In this document: piece by piece, positions 25,585 to 34,769 of the stretch
How the letters are laid out: each line of letters begins with the position of its first letter
How positions within the stretch are numbered: the stretch's first letter is position 1
Assembly: GCA_001314715.1 (NCBI GenBank)
Contig: LJSV01000002.1
Location: 301,533-365,532 of the forward strand
Direction of reading: 5' to 3'
DNA: 64,000 nt
DNA from: Rhodobacteraceae bacterium HLUCCA12
GTDB lineage: Bacteria > Pseudomonadota > Alphaproteobacteria > Rhodobacterales > Rhodobacteraceae
Notes under the pieces: generated by a model
The model's input: the letters and a program-made list of their open reading frames with translations, nothing else
The model's database searches: none
What the model was told of the DNA's origin: nothing
Translations under genes and position numbers: made by a program

Positions 25585-26621
25585 TGGTGGACGATCTGAC
25601 CCGGACGGGTCTGACGCTGGGGCTTGGGCCGCTGGGCCGGCTGATGCCGATGTATCTTTGCCTTGATCCCGGCTGCCGGATCGTGGCGGCGGGGCCCACG
25701 CTGATCAAGCTTGTGGGGCAAGATGCCATCGGCCAGCATCTTGAGGCGGTATTCGACCTGCGCCGACCGATGCAGATCGTGTCGCCGATGGATCTGGCGC
25801 AGGCCATGCGGCTGAAGATGTCGTTGCGGCACCCGCCCCGAACCGGCTTCAAGGGGGTCGCGGTGCCGCTTCGGGCGACGGGTGCGCTGTTGCTCAACCT
25901 GTCGTTCGGCTATGCGGTGCGCGAGGCGGTGCGCGATCACGCGCTGAGCGATACCGATTTCGCGCCCACGGATCTGGTTGTCGAACTGCTGTATCTGTCC
26001 GAGGCCAAGGCCGCGATCATGGGCGAACTGGCCAAGATGAACCTGCGCCTGCGCGAGGCAATGGAAACCGCCGAACGCCAGGCGCTGACCGATCCGTTGA
26101 CCGGCCTGCACAATCGTCGCGCGATGGAGCGCAAGCTGGCATTGCTTCTGGCCGCGCGGCGGGACTTTGCCCTGCTGCATCTGGATCTCGATCATTTCAA
26201 GCGCGTCAATGACACGCTGGGCCACGGGGCGGGCGATCAGGTCTTGCGCGCGGTTGCCGCGATCCTGTCCGACGCGGTGCGCCAGGGCGACGCCGTCACA
26301 CGCGTCGGGGGGGATGAATTCATCCTTCTGCTGCCCGGAATGTGCGATCCCCCCGCGGTCGAACGATTGGCGGGGCAGATCCTGGACCGCATTCGCAACC
26401 CCATAGACTATCAGGGGCAGGCCTGCCGCATTGCCGGGTCGATCGGCGCGGTCCTGTCTTGCGACTACGATTGCCCCGATGCGGGGCGCCTGCTGATCGA
26501 GGCCGATCGCGCGCTCTATGCCTCGAAACATGCGGGGCGGGGGCAGTTCACCCTGCGGCGCCCCGCGGTGGCGGGGAAGTATGCGCCCGATGGCGCCGAA
26601 TCGGGACAGGGCGGGGGCTAA
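25584..26621 (+). CDS. Diguanylate cyclase with HNOBA-like N-terminal domain
   Basis: 345 residues. Residues 20-125 resemble the H-NOX-associated HNOBA domain (MYLCLDPGCRIVAAGPTLIKLVG, LEAVFDLRRPM, LLLNLSFGYAVREAV); 128-165 form a signalling helix (LLYLSEAKAAIMGELAKM); 167-330 are GGDEF: LTDPLTGLHNRR, DLDHFKRVNDTLGH, VGGDEF at 241-246. An I-site R233-Q-G-D236 lies five residues before GGDEF, so product inhibition is expected. ATG 25584 shares one base with the upstream H-NOX-like stop. Soluble, no membrane segment. The pair forms a sensor-to-cyclic-di-GMP output module. Confidence 0.88.
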   Translation: MVDDLTRTGLTLGLGPLGRLMPMYLCLDPGCRIVAAGPTLIKLVGQDAIGQHLEAVFDLRRPMQIVSPMDLAQAMRLKMSLRHPPRTGFKGVAVPLRATGALLLNLSFGYAVREAVRDHALSDTDFAPTDLVVELLYLSEAKAAIMGELAKMNLRLREAMETAERQALTDPLTGLHNRRAMERKLALLLAARRDFALLHLDLDHFKRVNDTLGHGAGDQVLRAVAAILSDAVRQGDAVTRVGGDEFILLLPGMCDPPAVERLAGQILDRIRNPIDYQGQACRIAGSIGAVLSCDYDCPDAGRLLIEADRALYASKHAGRGQFTLRRPAVAGKYAPDGAESGQGGG

Positions 26622-26716
26622 GGCGCGCGCACGCCACGGCGTTTCAGCGCGGTATCGCACAGGGGGCAGTCTGCGAATTTTTCGTGACATTGCGAGGATC
26701 GGGATTGCACCGATCT

Positions 26717-26740
26717 ATATTTCGAATATACGCGAAATAT
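26717..26740. promoter_or_regulatory. ArsR-type operator overlapping the arsR-arsC start codon
   Basis: ATATTTCG (26717-26724) and CGAAATAT (26733-26740) are perfect 8-base arms separated by 8 bases; this AT-rich dyad in GC-rich DNA is typical of ArsR/SmtB operators. A TATATT that could be the -10 box lies at 26716-26721 inside the left arm. The ATG at 26739 uses the last two bases of the right arm, so bound repressor would cover both promoter and start codon. Confidence 0.7.
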
Positions 26741-27578
26741 GGAAAAAGGAACTCCCGCACGTCTTGCTATTCTTGGTCATCCACAGCGTCTGGCAATTTT
26801 CCGGCTGTTGATGCGGCGCTACCCCGACCGCGTGCCGGCAGGGGCGGTCGCCGCGGCGCTGGGCGTCAAGGCGTCGACGCTGTCGGCCTATCTGTCCGCC
26901 CTCGTCCAGTCCGGGCTGGTGACGCAAGAACGGGTCGGCACCTCGCTGCGCTATTCGGTTGCGATGGACGAGGTGCGACAGACCTTCGACTACCTGTTGC
27001 TGGAGTGTTGCCGGGGCCGGCCGGATGTCTGCCCGCCGGCTCGATCCGGGACGGCGCGCCCGGATGCCTCGGGTCGCAGGTCCAGCGTGCTGTTCGTCTG
27101 CACCGGCAATTCCGCGCGTTCGATCTATGCCGAAGCCATCCTGCGCGATCTGGCAGGAGACCGATTCGAGGCTTTTTCGGCGGGAACGATGCCGGGCTCG
27201 GCGCCGCACCCGCGTGCACTGGCGGTGCTGGCACGAAACGGGCACGATATTGCCGGGCTGCGATCCAAACATATCGCGGCGTTTCAGGGCGCGGGGGCGC
27301 CGCCGTTCGATGTCGTCATCACGGTTTGCGATCACGCGGCGAACGAGGATTGCCCGGCCTGGCCCGGCCAGCCGGTCAGTGCGCATTGGGGCCTGCCCGA
27401 TCCGGTCAGGGTGCAAGGCACCGATGCGCAAAGGGGCCTTGCCTTTCATCACGCCTACGCCGCCTTGAAAAACCGTATCCGCGCGTTCGTCGCGCTGCCG
27501 GTTGGCAAGCTTGATCCGATCGCGCTGCAAACCGCGCTGGACGAGATCGGCGCATCCCCCGTCGGAGAACCTGCATGA
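26739..27578 (+). CDS. ArsR repressor fused to arsenate reductase (LMW-PTP fold)
   Basis: 279 residues, two domains. Residues 1-88 are an ArsR winged helix ([35 protein letters not shown]). The usual helix-3 CVCDLC site is absent; instead C90, C91 and C98 ([10 protein letters not shown]) follow the domain, close to the CC-x5-C arsenite site of Acidithiobacillus ArsR. From 115 on is a thioredoxin-coupled ArsC-type domain: P-loop C121-TGNSA-R127-S, resolving cysteines C197 and C205 ([12 protein letters not shown]) and LPDP with the acid Asp221. So one chain could sense arsenite and reduce arsenate. Four-base overlap with the GAPDH gene. No Shine-Dalgarno sequence precedes the start. Confidence 0.88.
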   Translation: MEKGTPARLAILGHPQRLAIFRLLMRRYPDRVPAGAVAAALGVKASTLSAYLSALVQSGLVTQERVGTSLRYSVAMDEVRQTFDYLLLECCRGRPDVCPPARSGTARPDASGRRSSVLFVCTGNSARSIYAEAILRDLAGDRFEAFSAGTMPGSAPHPRALAVLARNGHDIAGLRSKHIAAFQGAGAPPFDVVITVCDHAANEDCPAWPGQPVSAHWGLPDPVRVQGTDAQRGLAFHHAYAALKNRIRAFVALPVGKLDPIALQTALDEIGASPVGEPA

Positions 27579-28573
27579 CCGTCTATGTCCTGAACGGCCT
27601 TGGCCGCATCGGCAAGCTAGCGCTGAAACCCCTGCTGGCGCGGGGCGCGCGGATCGCCTGGATCAACGATGCCGCCGGCGACCCGGCGATGCATGCGCAT
27701 CTGCTGGAATTCGATACCGTGCACGGGCGTTGGGATGCCGCCTTTTCGCATGATGCCGACAGCGTGACCATCGACGGTGTGCGCCTGCCCTTCATCGGAA
27801 CACGGGATCTGTCGGCGCTGCCAATGGACGGGGTCGATGTGGTCATCGACTGCACCGGCGCCTTCAAGACCGAAGCGAAGCTTGCGCCGTATTTCGCCGC
27901 CGGTGCGAAAAAGGTCGTGGTCTCGGCACCCGTCAAGGACGGGCCGAGCGCGAATATCGTCTATGGCGTCAACCACGACAGTTATGATCCGGCGTCCCAT
28001 CACATCGTCACGGCAGCGTCGTGCACCACCAACTGCCTGGCGCCGGTGGTCAAGGTCATCCACGAGGCAATCGGCATACGGCACGGGTCGATCACCACGA
28101 TCCATGATGTGACCAACACCCAGACGATCGTCGATCGGCCGGCCAGGGATCTGCGCCGCGCGCGTTCGGCGCTCAACAGCCTGATCCCCACGACGACGGG
28201 CAGCGCCACTGCGATCACCCTGATCTATCCCGAACTCAAGGGGCGCTTGAACGGGCATGCGGTGCGGGTTCCGCTGCTCAATGCCTCGATTACCGATTGC
28301 GTGTTCGAGCTGGAACGGCCCACCACCGTTGACGAGGCGAACGCGCTGTTCAAGGCCGCGGCCGAAGGGCCCCTGAAGGGGATTCTGGGCTATGAGGAGC
28401 GCCCGCTGGTCTCGGCCGATTATACCAATGACACGCGCTCGGGCATTGTCGATGCGCCCTCGACCATGGTGGTGAACGGCACCCAGCTGAAGGTCTATGC
28501 CTGGTACGACAACGAGATGGGCTATGCCCATCGCCTGGTCGATGTGGCGATCATGGTGGGGAAATCGCTGTGA
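27575..28573 (+). CDS. ArsJ-associated glyceraldehyde-3-phosphate dehydrogenase
   Basis: 332 residues, NAD-binding [14 protein letters not shown] at the N-terminus and active-site Cys150 in [12 protein letters not shown]. In ars operons this GAPDH uses arsenate in place of phosphate to make 1-arseno-3-phosphoglycerate, the substrate of ArsJ. Divergent features ([10 protein letters not shown] start, [22 protein letters not shown]) match the ArsJ-linked subgroup rather than the glycolytic enzyme. Overlaps arsR-arsC and arsJ by four bases each, so the three are one translational unit. Confidence 0.93.
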   Translation: MTVYVLNGLGRIGKLALKPLLARGARIAWINDAAGDPAMHAHLLEFDTVHGRWDAAFSHDADSVTIDGVRLPFIGTRDLSALPMDGVDVVIDCTGAFKTEAKLAPYFAAGAKKVVVSAPVKDGPSANIVYGVNHDSYDPASHHIVTAASCTTNCLAPVVKVIHEAIGIRHGSITTIHDVTNTQTIVDRPARDLRRARSALNSLIPTTTGSATAITLIYPELKGRLNGHAVRVPLLNASITDCVFELERPTTVDEANALFKAAAEGPLKGILGYEERPLVSADYTNDTRSGIVDAPSTMVVNGTQLKVYAWYDNEMGYAHRLVDVAIMVGKSL

Positions 28574-29838
28574 CCCCGCGCGCCGAGGGACTGTCGGCCT
28601 ATATCGCCGTGACCGCGGCCTACTGGGCCTTCATGCTGACGGATGGCGCCCTGCGCATGCTGGTGCTGCTGCATTTCCACCAGCTTGGGTTCACGCCGGT
28701 CCAGCTGGCTTATCTGTTCGTGCTCTATGAGATTGCCGGTATGGTCACGAACCTGTCGGCGGGCTGGATCGCGGCGCGATTCGGGCTGACTGCCACGCTG
28801 TATGCCGGGCTGGGGTTGCAGGTATTGGCGCTCCTTGCGCTGGCACAGCTTGATCCAGGCTGGGCGATCGGACTTTCGGTGGCCTATGTCATGGTGGTTC
28901 AAGGCGCTAGCGGCGTGGCCAAGGACCTGGCCAAGATGGCGTCGAAATCGGCCGTCAAGCTGCTGGCCCCCTCCGAAGGTGGTGGGCTCTTTCGCTGGGT
29001 CGCGGTCCTGACCGGGTCGAAGAACGCGGTCAAGGGGCTGGGGTTCCTGCTGGGTGCGGCGCTTCTGGCAATACTTGGTTTCGTTTGGGCGGTGCTGGCC
29101 ATGGCCGTGGTTCTGGCCGTTGTTCTGGCTGCAGTTCTGATCACGATGCCGCCGGGGTTGCCCCGCGGGCGCAAGGGCGCGAAATTCTCCGAGGTCTTTT
29201 CGAAATCGGCCAATGTGAACTGGCTCAGTGTCGCGCGGGTCTTCCTGTTCGGGGCGCGCGATGTCTGGTTCGTGGTCGGCATCCCGATCTATTTCTATGC
29301 CGTGTTGTCGGACGGCAGCGCGGCCGGAAATCGCGCGGCGTTCTTCATGATCGGGACATTCATGGCGCTGTGGATCATCCTTTATGGTGCCGTCCAGGCC
29401 AGTGCGCCACGGCTCTTTCGGGCGGCCACGCGCCCCGAGGGTGAGCTGATCGCCGCCGCACGCGGCTGGGCCTGGGTGCTGGCGGTCATTCCGGCCCTGT
29501 TATCTGCGGCCGCGATTTTTGCGCAGGGGCCGCAACCCTGGATGACGGCGACACTTGTCGCGGGTCTGTTGGTTTTCGGGGCCGTATTCGCGGTGAATTC
29601 CGCGCTGCATTCCTATCTGATTCTCGCCTTCAGCAGGGCTGAACGCGTGACGATGGACGTAGGGTTTTATTACATGGCCAATGCCGGCGGTCGGCTGGCG
29701 GGCACCCTTCTGTCGGGGTTGACCTATCAGCTGGGCGGATTGGTGCTGATGCTGGGCACGGCCACAGTGATGGTGGCCCTTTCCGCGCTCGCCTCAAGCC
29801 GGCTGAACCCCAACCAAACTGCTGCGTCGTCAGCATAA
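28570..29838 (+). CDS. arsJ: Organoarsenical efflux MFS transporter ArsJ
   Basis: 422 residues, about 12 membrane helices of the major facilitator type. ArsJ exports 1-arseno-3-phosphoglycerate, which breaks down outside to arsenate. Recognisable stretches: [62 protein letters not shown] and the loop [22 protein letters not shown]. The GTG start at 28570 overlaps the GAPDH stop (GTGA). Last ars gene; no arsB, acr3 or separate arsC is present in the window. The 255 bases that follow hold the pst promoter. Confidence 0.94.
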   Translation: MTPRAEGLSAYIAVTAAYWAFMLTDGALRMLVLLHFHQLGFTPVQLAYLFVLYEIAGMVTNLSAGWIAARFGLTATLYAGLGLQVLALLALAQLDPGWAIGLSVAYVMVVQGASGVAKDLAKMASKSAVKLLAPSEGGGLFRWVAVLTGSKNAVKGLGFLLGAALLAILGFVWAVLAMAVVLAVVLAAVLITMPPGLPRGRKGAKFSEVFSKSANVNWLSVARVFLFGARDVWFVVGIPIYFYAVLSDGSAAGNRAAFFMIGTFMALWIILYGAVQASAPRLFRAATRPEGELIAAARGWAWVLAVIPALLSAAAIFAQGPQPWMTATLVAGLLVFGAVFAVNSALHSYLILAFSRAERVTMDVGFYYMANAGGRLAGTLLSGLTYQLGGLVLMLGTATVMVALSALASSRLNPNQTAASSA

Positions 29839-29992
29839 TCGCGCCGTTGCGCGCGCCCGGTGCATCCAGACCACGCATGTCGGCGTGCCTTGCGTCCTTG
29901 CGGTGGCACCGCGCCAAGACCTGCTGCCGCGTCGCTTGACCGGTCCACGCGGCCGGCGAAGGATTGCGACTTTCGCGCAAGATCGGCCGGAT

Positions 29993-30046
29993 TTGTCATA
30001 CAGCCGTTACACGGATTTGGAAAAACTGTCACGCAACGGCGATAGA
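29993..30046 (+). promoter_or_regulatory. Pho box and promoter of pstSCAB
   Basis: Seven-base half-sites like the PhoB consensus CTGTCAT recur every 11 bases: TTGTCAT (29993), CCGTTAC (30004), ATTTGGA (30015, weak) and CTGTCAC (30026). GATAGA at 30041-30046 is a suitable -10, 8 bases after the last half-site, as in PhoB-activated promoters where the Pho box replaces the -35. The pstS ATG lies 47 bases further on. Confidence 0.65.
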
Positions 30047-30093
30047 GACCTGCCCAGGACGGTTGCCGTCCCGGACAAACCTCAGGAGAAGTC

Positions 30094-31140
30094 ATGTCTC
30101 ACCTCAAGCTTTCCACTGCCGCGATCGCGGTTCTGGCGGCCTCTGCCACAGCCGTCTTCGCACAAGGCCGTGAGGAAATCCGCGTGGTCGGCTCTTCGAC
30201 CGTGTTCCCCTACAGTCAGGCCGTTTCCGAGCAATTTGCCAACAACACCGGCGTGCCTTCGCCGATCGTCGAATCGACCGGCACCGGCGGCGGCATGCAG
30301 ATCTTCTGCGGTGGCATCGGCGAGCAGCATCCCGACATGACCGGCGCCTCGCGCGCCATGAAGGCGTCGGAATTCGAGCTGTGCCAGGAAAACGGCGTGA
30401 CCGACATCACCGAAGTCTACTTTGGCTCGGACGGTCTGTCGCTTGCCATTTCGCGCGAGAGCGATTTCGATTGGGACCTGTCGCTTTCGGAAATCTACCT
30501 GGCGCTGGCCGCGCAGGTTCCGGTCGATGGCGAATGGGCCGACAACCCCTATACCACCTGGAACGAGATCAACCCCGATCTGCCGGAAGTCGAGATCCTG
30601 GCCTATGGCCCGCCGCCGACCTCGGGCACCCGTGACGCCTTTGTCGAACTGGCCTTGTGGGCCGGTTGTGAAGGGCTCGATTTCGTCCAGGAAGGCGATT
30701 ACGACGAGGACTGGATCGAGGAAAACTGCTCGCGCATGCGCACCGACGGCCCGTTCGTCGAGGCCGGCGAGAACGACAACCTGATCGTCCAGCGCCTGCA
30801 GGCCGATGCGAACGCCATGGGTATCTTTGGCTACTCGTTCCTGTTCGAAAACCAGGACACGCTCAAGGCCGTAACCATCGAGGGCGTCGCGCCGAACGAG
30901 GATACGATTGCATCGGGCGACTACCCGGTGTCGCGCCCGCTGTTCTTCTACGTCAAGAACGCGCATCGTGGCGTGATCCCGAACCTTGAGGAGTTCGTGG
31001 CCGAATTCGTGTCCGAAGAGGCGATGGGTCCCGGCGGCTATCTGTCCGAGCGCGGCCTGGTCCCGCTGCAGGAAGCGCGCCGCGCCGAAACCCGTGAGGC
31101 CGCGATGGAGGGCACGACCTTCGAGGGTCCGGCGGAATAA
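30094..31140 (+). CDS. pstS: Phosphate ABC transporter, substrate-binding protein
   Basis: Periplasmic high-affinity phosphate-binding protein, 348 residues, signal peptide MSHLKLSTAAIAVLAASATAVFAQ. Phosphate-contacting loops are VVGSSTVFPYSQAV, STGTGGGMQIFC and PPPTSGTRDAFVE. The enlarged middle part (DEDWIEENCSRMRTDG) is common in alphaproteobacterial PstS. AGGAGAAGTC precedes ATG 30094. It is first in pstSCAB and separated from pstC by a strong hairpin, which fits higher expression of the binding protein. PhoB control is inferred from the box upstream. phoU and phoB are not in the window. Confidence 0.95.
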   Translation: MSHLKLSTAAIAVLAASATAVFAQGREEIRVVGSSTVFPYSQAVSEQFANNTGVPSPIVESTGTGGGMQIFCGGIGEQHPDMTGASRAMKASEFELCQENGVTDITEVYFGSDGLSLAISRESDFDWDLSLSEIYLALAAQVPVDGEWADNPYTTWNEINPDLPEVEILAYGPPPTSGTRDAFVELALWAGCEGLDFVQEGDYDEDWIEENCSRMRTDGPFVEAGENDNLIVQRLQADANAMGIFGYSFLFENQDTLKAVTIEGVAPNEDTIASGDYPVSRPLFFYVKNAHRGVIPNLEEFVAEFVSEEAMGPGGYLSERGLVPLQEARRAETREAAMEGTTFEGPAE

Positions 31141-31161
31141 GCCACGCCCAAACGACAGACT

Positions 31162-31188
31162 GGCTGCCCGGCCCTGCGCCGGGCAGCC
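31162..31188 (+). promoter_or_regulatory. Intercistronic hairpin between pstS and pstC
   Basis: GGCTGCCCGGC (31162-31172) pairs perfectly over 11 bases with GCCGGGCAGCC (31178-31188), loop of 5. No T run follows. Such stems after binding-protein genes usually stabilise the upstream mRNA or attenuate read-through. Confidence 0.6.
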
Positions 31189-31213
31189 GCATTCCAGACG
31201 CCAGGTATCTTTG

Positions 31214-32590
31214 ATGACGCTCACCGCTTTCCTGATCCTGCTCGTGCTTGCCGTCACCGGATATGTGATGAACCGCCGTGCGGCGTCTGCCCTGACCGCC
31301 GACGGCACGCGCCTGCACTCGCTGACCCATTTCCACGGGCTCTATGCGCTGCTGACGGTTCTGGTGCCGGTGTTCGTGCTGATCTGCCTGTTTCTCATCC
31401 TTGAAACACCGATCATCAACGCGATGGTCATGGCCGGGCTGCCGGATGGCGCACTTGACGGACTCGATACGGGCGGTCAGCAACTGGTTCTGGCCGAGAT
31501 CAGGTCGATCTCGCGCGGGCGGGTGTTTGGCACGCCCGAGGACTGGAAGCTCGCGGCCGCCGACCGGCTTGTCGCGCTTTACGGATGGTTCGACATCTTG
31601 CTGATCGTCACGGTGATCGCGCTTTCGCTGGCGATCCTGCTGTTCACGCGCCGCCGGGTTGCGGCGGAATTCCGCGCGCGGCAGGCGTCCGAAAAAATCG
31701 TCACCGGGCTGATGGTCGCCTGCTCGCTGATCGCGATTCTGACCACGATCGGGATCGTTTTCGCACTTGTCTTCGAAGCCTGGCGCTTTTTCCAGATGGT
31801 CCCGCTGACCGACTTCCTGTTCGGCGCGAACTGGGAGCCGCAAATCCCCATCCGCGAGGATCAGATCGCCGCCGAGGGCGCGTTCGGCTGGCTGCCTGTG
31901 ATCCTGGGCACGATCGTGATCAGCTTTGTCGCGCTGTTCATCGCAACGCCGATCGGGCTTTTGTCCGCGATCTATCTCAACGAATTCGCGCCGCATCGCA
32001 TCCGCGCGATCGTCAAGCCGGTGCTTGAGATCCTGGCCGGTGTGCCCACCGTGGTCTACGGCTTCTTCGCGATTCTGGTGGTCGCGCCGGCCCTGCGTGG
32101 CGCCGGTGCCGAACTCGGGGTTCCGATCTCGCCCAACACCGCGCTGGCGGCGGGCGGTGTCATGGGCATCATGCTGATCCCCTTCATCTCGTCCTTTGCC
32201 GACGACGCATTGACGGCGGTGCCGCGCAGCCTGCGCGACGGCTCGCTTGCGCTGGGGGCCACGCGCGGCGAGACGATGCTCAAAGTCCTGTTTCCCGCAG
32301 CCATTCCGGGCATCGTGGGCGGCGTCCTTCTGGCCGTGAGCCGCGCCATCGGCGAAACCATGATCGTGGTGATGGCGGCCGGCCTCATGGCCAAGCTGAC
32401 GATCAACCCGCTTGACAGCGTGACGACCGTCACGGTGCAGATCGTGACCCTGCTGATCGGCGACACGGCCTTTGACAACCCCAAGACGCTGGCTGCCTTT
32501 GCGCTGGGTCTGATGCTGTTCATCATCACCCTTGGGATCAATGTCCTCGCGCTGCGGATCGTGCGCAAATACCGTGAAATCTATGATTGA
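31214..32590 (+). CDS. pstC: Phosphate ABC transporter permease PstC
   Basis: 458 residues, longer than the ~300-residue enterobacterial PstC because of an N-terminal extension with two extra membrane segments (TAFLILLVLAVTGYVMN and FHGLYALLTVLVPVFVLICLFLI), usual in this lineage. The permease domain contains FIATPIGLLSAIYLNEFAP and the EAA-type coupling loop SLRDGSLALGATRGETMLKVLFPAAIPGIVGG. ATG 31214 begins the first hydrophobic segment; a TTG lies one codon earlier. Works with PstA and PstB in the inner membrane. Confidence 0.93.
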   Translation: MTLTAFLILLVLAVTGYVMNRRAASALTADGTRLHSLTHFHGLYALLTVLVPVFVLICLFLILETPIINAMVMAGLPDGALDGLDTGGQQLVLAEIRSISRGRVFGTPEDWKLAAADRLVALYGWFDILLIVTVIALSLAILLFTRRRVAAEFRARQASEKIVTGLMVACSLIAILTTIGIVFALVFEAWRFFQMVPLTDFLFGANWEPQIPIREDQIAAEGAFGWLPVILGTIVISFVALFIATPIGLLSAIYLNEFAPHRIRAIVKPVLEILAGVPTVVYGFFAILVVAPALRGAGAELGVPISPNTALAAGGVMGIMLIPFISSFADDALTAVPRSLRDGSLALGATRGETMLKVLFPAAIPGIVGGVLLAVSRAIGETMIVVMAAGLMAKLTINPLDSVTTVTVQIVTLLIGDTAFDNPKTLAAFALGLMLFIITLGINVLALRIVRKYREIYD

Positions 32591-32602
32591 GGCGCATCGA
32601 GA

Positions 32603-33898
32603 ATGACTGACATGATGGATACGAGCGCCAACGCGCCGCGGCGAACCTCGCTCAAGGGTAACTCTGCGCTGGTTGCGCGTCGCAAGCGCCGGGAACGCCT
32701 CTTGATGGGGGTGGGTCTGGGCGCGATCCTGATCGCCTTCACGGTTCTTTTCATCCTCGTGGCTTCGTTGGTAAGCACGGGCTACACCGCTTTCGTGCAG
32801 ACCCAGGTCACGCTCGATGTTCATGTCGATCCCGCCGAGATCAGCGAAGAGCAGTTGCCGCGGGGCGGGTTTCAGAATGTGCTGACACGATCGGTTCTGG
32901 ACCTGCTGCCCGATGCCGACCCGGAGACCGATCTGCGTGCGGTCCGTGGCATCCTGTCCAACGGTGCTCAATTCGCCCTCAGAGACCAGGTGGCGGCCGA
33001 TCCGTCGCTGATCGGGCAGACGATCACCCTGACTGTCCCGCTGTCCGATCCCTACGACCAGCTCAACAAGGGCAACATCAACCGGGACACGCCGGAAAGC
33101 GAGCGGCGCTTGAACGATCAGGCGGTCGTCTGGTTCGATCAGCTTGACCAGGCCGGGCGCATTTCGACGCCGTTCAACTGGGCGCTGTTCACCAACGCGG
33201 ACTCGCGCTTTCCGGAACTTGCAGGTCTGAAGGGGGCGCTTGTCGGATCGTTCTGGGTGCTGTTCATCTGCTTTGCCGTGTCGTTTCCGGTCGGTATCGG
33301 TGCCGCGATCTACCTTGAGGAATTCGCGCCCAAGAACCGGGTTTCGGACTTCATCGAGGTCAACATCAACAACCTTGCGGCGGTCCCGTCGGTGGTGTTC
33401 GGCCTTCTGGCGCTGGCTGTCTTTCTCAACTGGTTCGGCCTGCCACGATCGGCGCCCTTCGTCGGGGGGCTGACCCTTGCGCTGATGACGATGCCCACGA
33501 TCATCATCGCCACCCGTGCAGCCCTCAAGGCGGTGCCCCCCTCGATCCGCGAAGCCGCGCTTGGACTTGGCGCGTCGAAACAGCAGGTGGTGTTCGGGCA
33601 TGTTCTGCCGCTTGCGATGCCCGGCATCCTGACCGGAACTATCATCGGCCTCGCGCAGGCCCTGGGCGAGACCGCGCCGCTTCTTCTCATCGGGATGAAC
33701 GCTTTCATCACCTCGGCGCCCACATCACCGTTCGACGCCTCGACAGCCCTTCCGACGCAGATCTTCATCTGGGCCGACAGCCCCGAGCGTGGGTTCGTCA
33801 GCCGCACGTCGGCGGCCATCCTTGTGCTGCTGGGCTTCCTGGTGATCATGAACGCGCTTGCCATCTACCTCAGAAACAGATTCGAGCGCCGGTGGTAA
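32603..33898 (+). CDS. pstA: Phosphate ABC transporter permease PstA with DUF3333 domain
   Basis: 431 residues. The first ~210 residues are the DUF3333 extension seen in alphaproteobacterial PstA: a cytosolic basic start, one membrane helix ([20 protein letters not shown]) and a periplasmic domain. The permease part follows with [16 protein letters not shown] and the coupling loop [29 protein letters not shown]. Starts 12 bases after pstC; pstB follows after 22 bases. Forms the membrane channel with PstC. Confidence 0.94.
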   Translation: MTDMMDTSANAPRRTSLKGNSALVARRKRRERLLMGVGLGAILIAFTVLFILVASLVSTGYTAFVQTQVTLDVHVDPAEISEEQLPRGGFQNVLTRSVLDLLPDADPETDLRAVRGILSNGAQFALRDQVAADPSLIGQTITLTVPLSDPYDQLNKGNINRDTPESERRLNDQAVVWFDQLDQAGRISTPFNWALFTNADSRFPELAGLKGALVGSFWVLFICFAVSFPVGIGAAIYLEEFAPKNRVSDFIEVNINNLAAVPSVVFGLLALAVFLNWFGLPRSAPFVGGLTLALMTMPTIIIATRAALKAVPPSIREAALGLGASKQQVVFGHVLPLAMPGILTGTIIGLAQALGETAPLLLIGMNAFITSAPTSPFDASTALPTQIFIWADSPERGFVSRTSAAILVLLGFLVIMNALAIYLRNRFERRW

Positions 33899-33920
33899 AC
33901 ACGCCGCCAGGGAGCCACAT

Positions 33921-34718
33921 ATGAACGACATGCGCAGAACGGAGCCGACCGTGACCGAGAACACCACCAAGATGCAGGCCCGCAAGGTGCAGGTCTATTA
34001 CGGCGACAACCATGCCATCAAGGATGTCGATGTCGATATCGCGGACAAGACCGTGACGGCCTTCATCGGCCCGTCGGGCTGCGGCAAGTCCACGTTCCTG
34101 CGTTGCCTCAACCGGATGAACGACACGATCGACATCGCCCGTATCGAGGGGGATATCCGCCTGGACGGCGAGGACATCTATGACCCCAAGGTGGACCCGG
34201 TTCAGTTGCGCGCCAAGGTCGGCATGGTGTTCCAAAAGCCGAACCCGTTTCCCAAGTCGATCTTTGACAACGTGGCCTATGGGCCGCGCATCCACGGGCT
34301 TGCCAGGAACAAGGCCGAACTGGACGTGATCGTCGAAAAATCGCTGCGCCGCGCCGCCCTGTGGGACGAGGTCAAGGACCGTCTTGATGCGGCAGGCACC
34401 AGCCTTTCGGGCGGCCAGCAGCAGCGTCTTTGCATCGCGCGTGCCGTGGCCACGAACCCCGAGGTTCTGTTGATGGACGAACCCTGCTCGGCGCTCGATC
34501 CGATCGCGACCGCCCAGGTCGAGGAACTGATCGACGACCTGCGCTCACGGTTTTCGGTGGTGATCGTGACCCACTCAATGCAGCAGGCCGCCCGCGTCAG
34601 CCAGAAGACGGCCTTCTTTCACCTGGGGGAACTGGTGGAATACGACGACACGTCGAATATCTTCACCAATCCCAAGGATTCTCGAACCGAAAGCTATGTC
34701 ACCGGGCGGATCGGCTGA
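33921..34718 (+). CDS. pstB: Phosphate ABC transporter ATP-binding protein
   Basis: 265-residue ATPase. Walker [10 protein letters not shown], the PstB-specific LRCLNRMND, the signature [16 protein letters not shown], Walker [15 protein letters not shown] and the switch histidine in [13 protein letters not shown] are all intact. ATG 33921 (MNDMRRTEP) has AGGGAG nine bases upstream. Last gene of pst; a hairpin terminator stands 24 bases downstream and phoU, often next, is not present. Confidence 0.96.
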   Translation: MNDMRRTEPTVTENTTKMQARKVQVYYGDNHAIKDVDVDIADKTVTAFIGPSGCGKSTFLRCLNRMNDTIDIARIEGDIRLDGEDIYDPKVDPVQLRAKVGMVFQKPNPFPKSIFDNVAYGPRIHGLARNKAELDVIVEKSLRRAALWDEVKDRLDAAGTSLSGGQQQRLCIARAVATNPEVLLMDEPCSALDPIATAQVEELIDDLRSRFSVVIVTHSMQQAARVSQKTAFFHLGELVEYDDTSNIFTNPKDSRTESYVTGRIG

Positions 34719-34741
34719 CCCGCCCCCGCAACACCGGCTGA

Positions 34742-34764
34742 GGCGGGGGCAAGCGGCCCCCGCC
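34742..34764. terminator. Hairpin between convergent pstB and TRAP permease genes
   Basis: GGCGGGGGC (34742-34750) and GCCCCCGCC (34756-34764), loop of 5, between stops at 34718 and 34770. A second arm CCCGCCCCCGC just upstream could compete for pairing. Lacks a T run, so probably moderate. Confidence 0.55.
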
Positions 34765-34769
34765 CGCCG

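Noticed and set aside
30953..33601. Very long open frame antisense to pstC and pstA (882 codons)
   Set aside because: Codon composition is that of the complement of a high-GC coding strand, no domain is recognisable, and the sense strand encodes clear PstC and PstA. The same holds for long antisense frames opposite lysS (8682-10484) and dacB (4939-6624).
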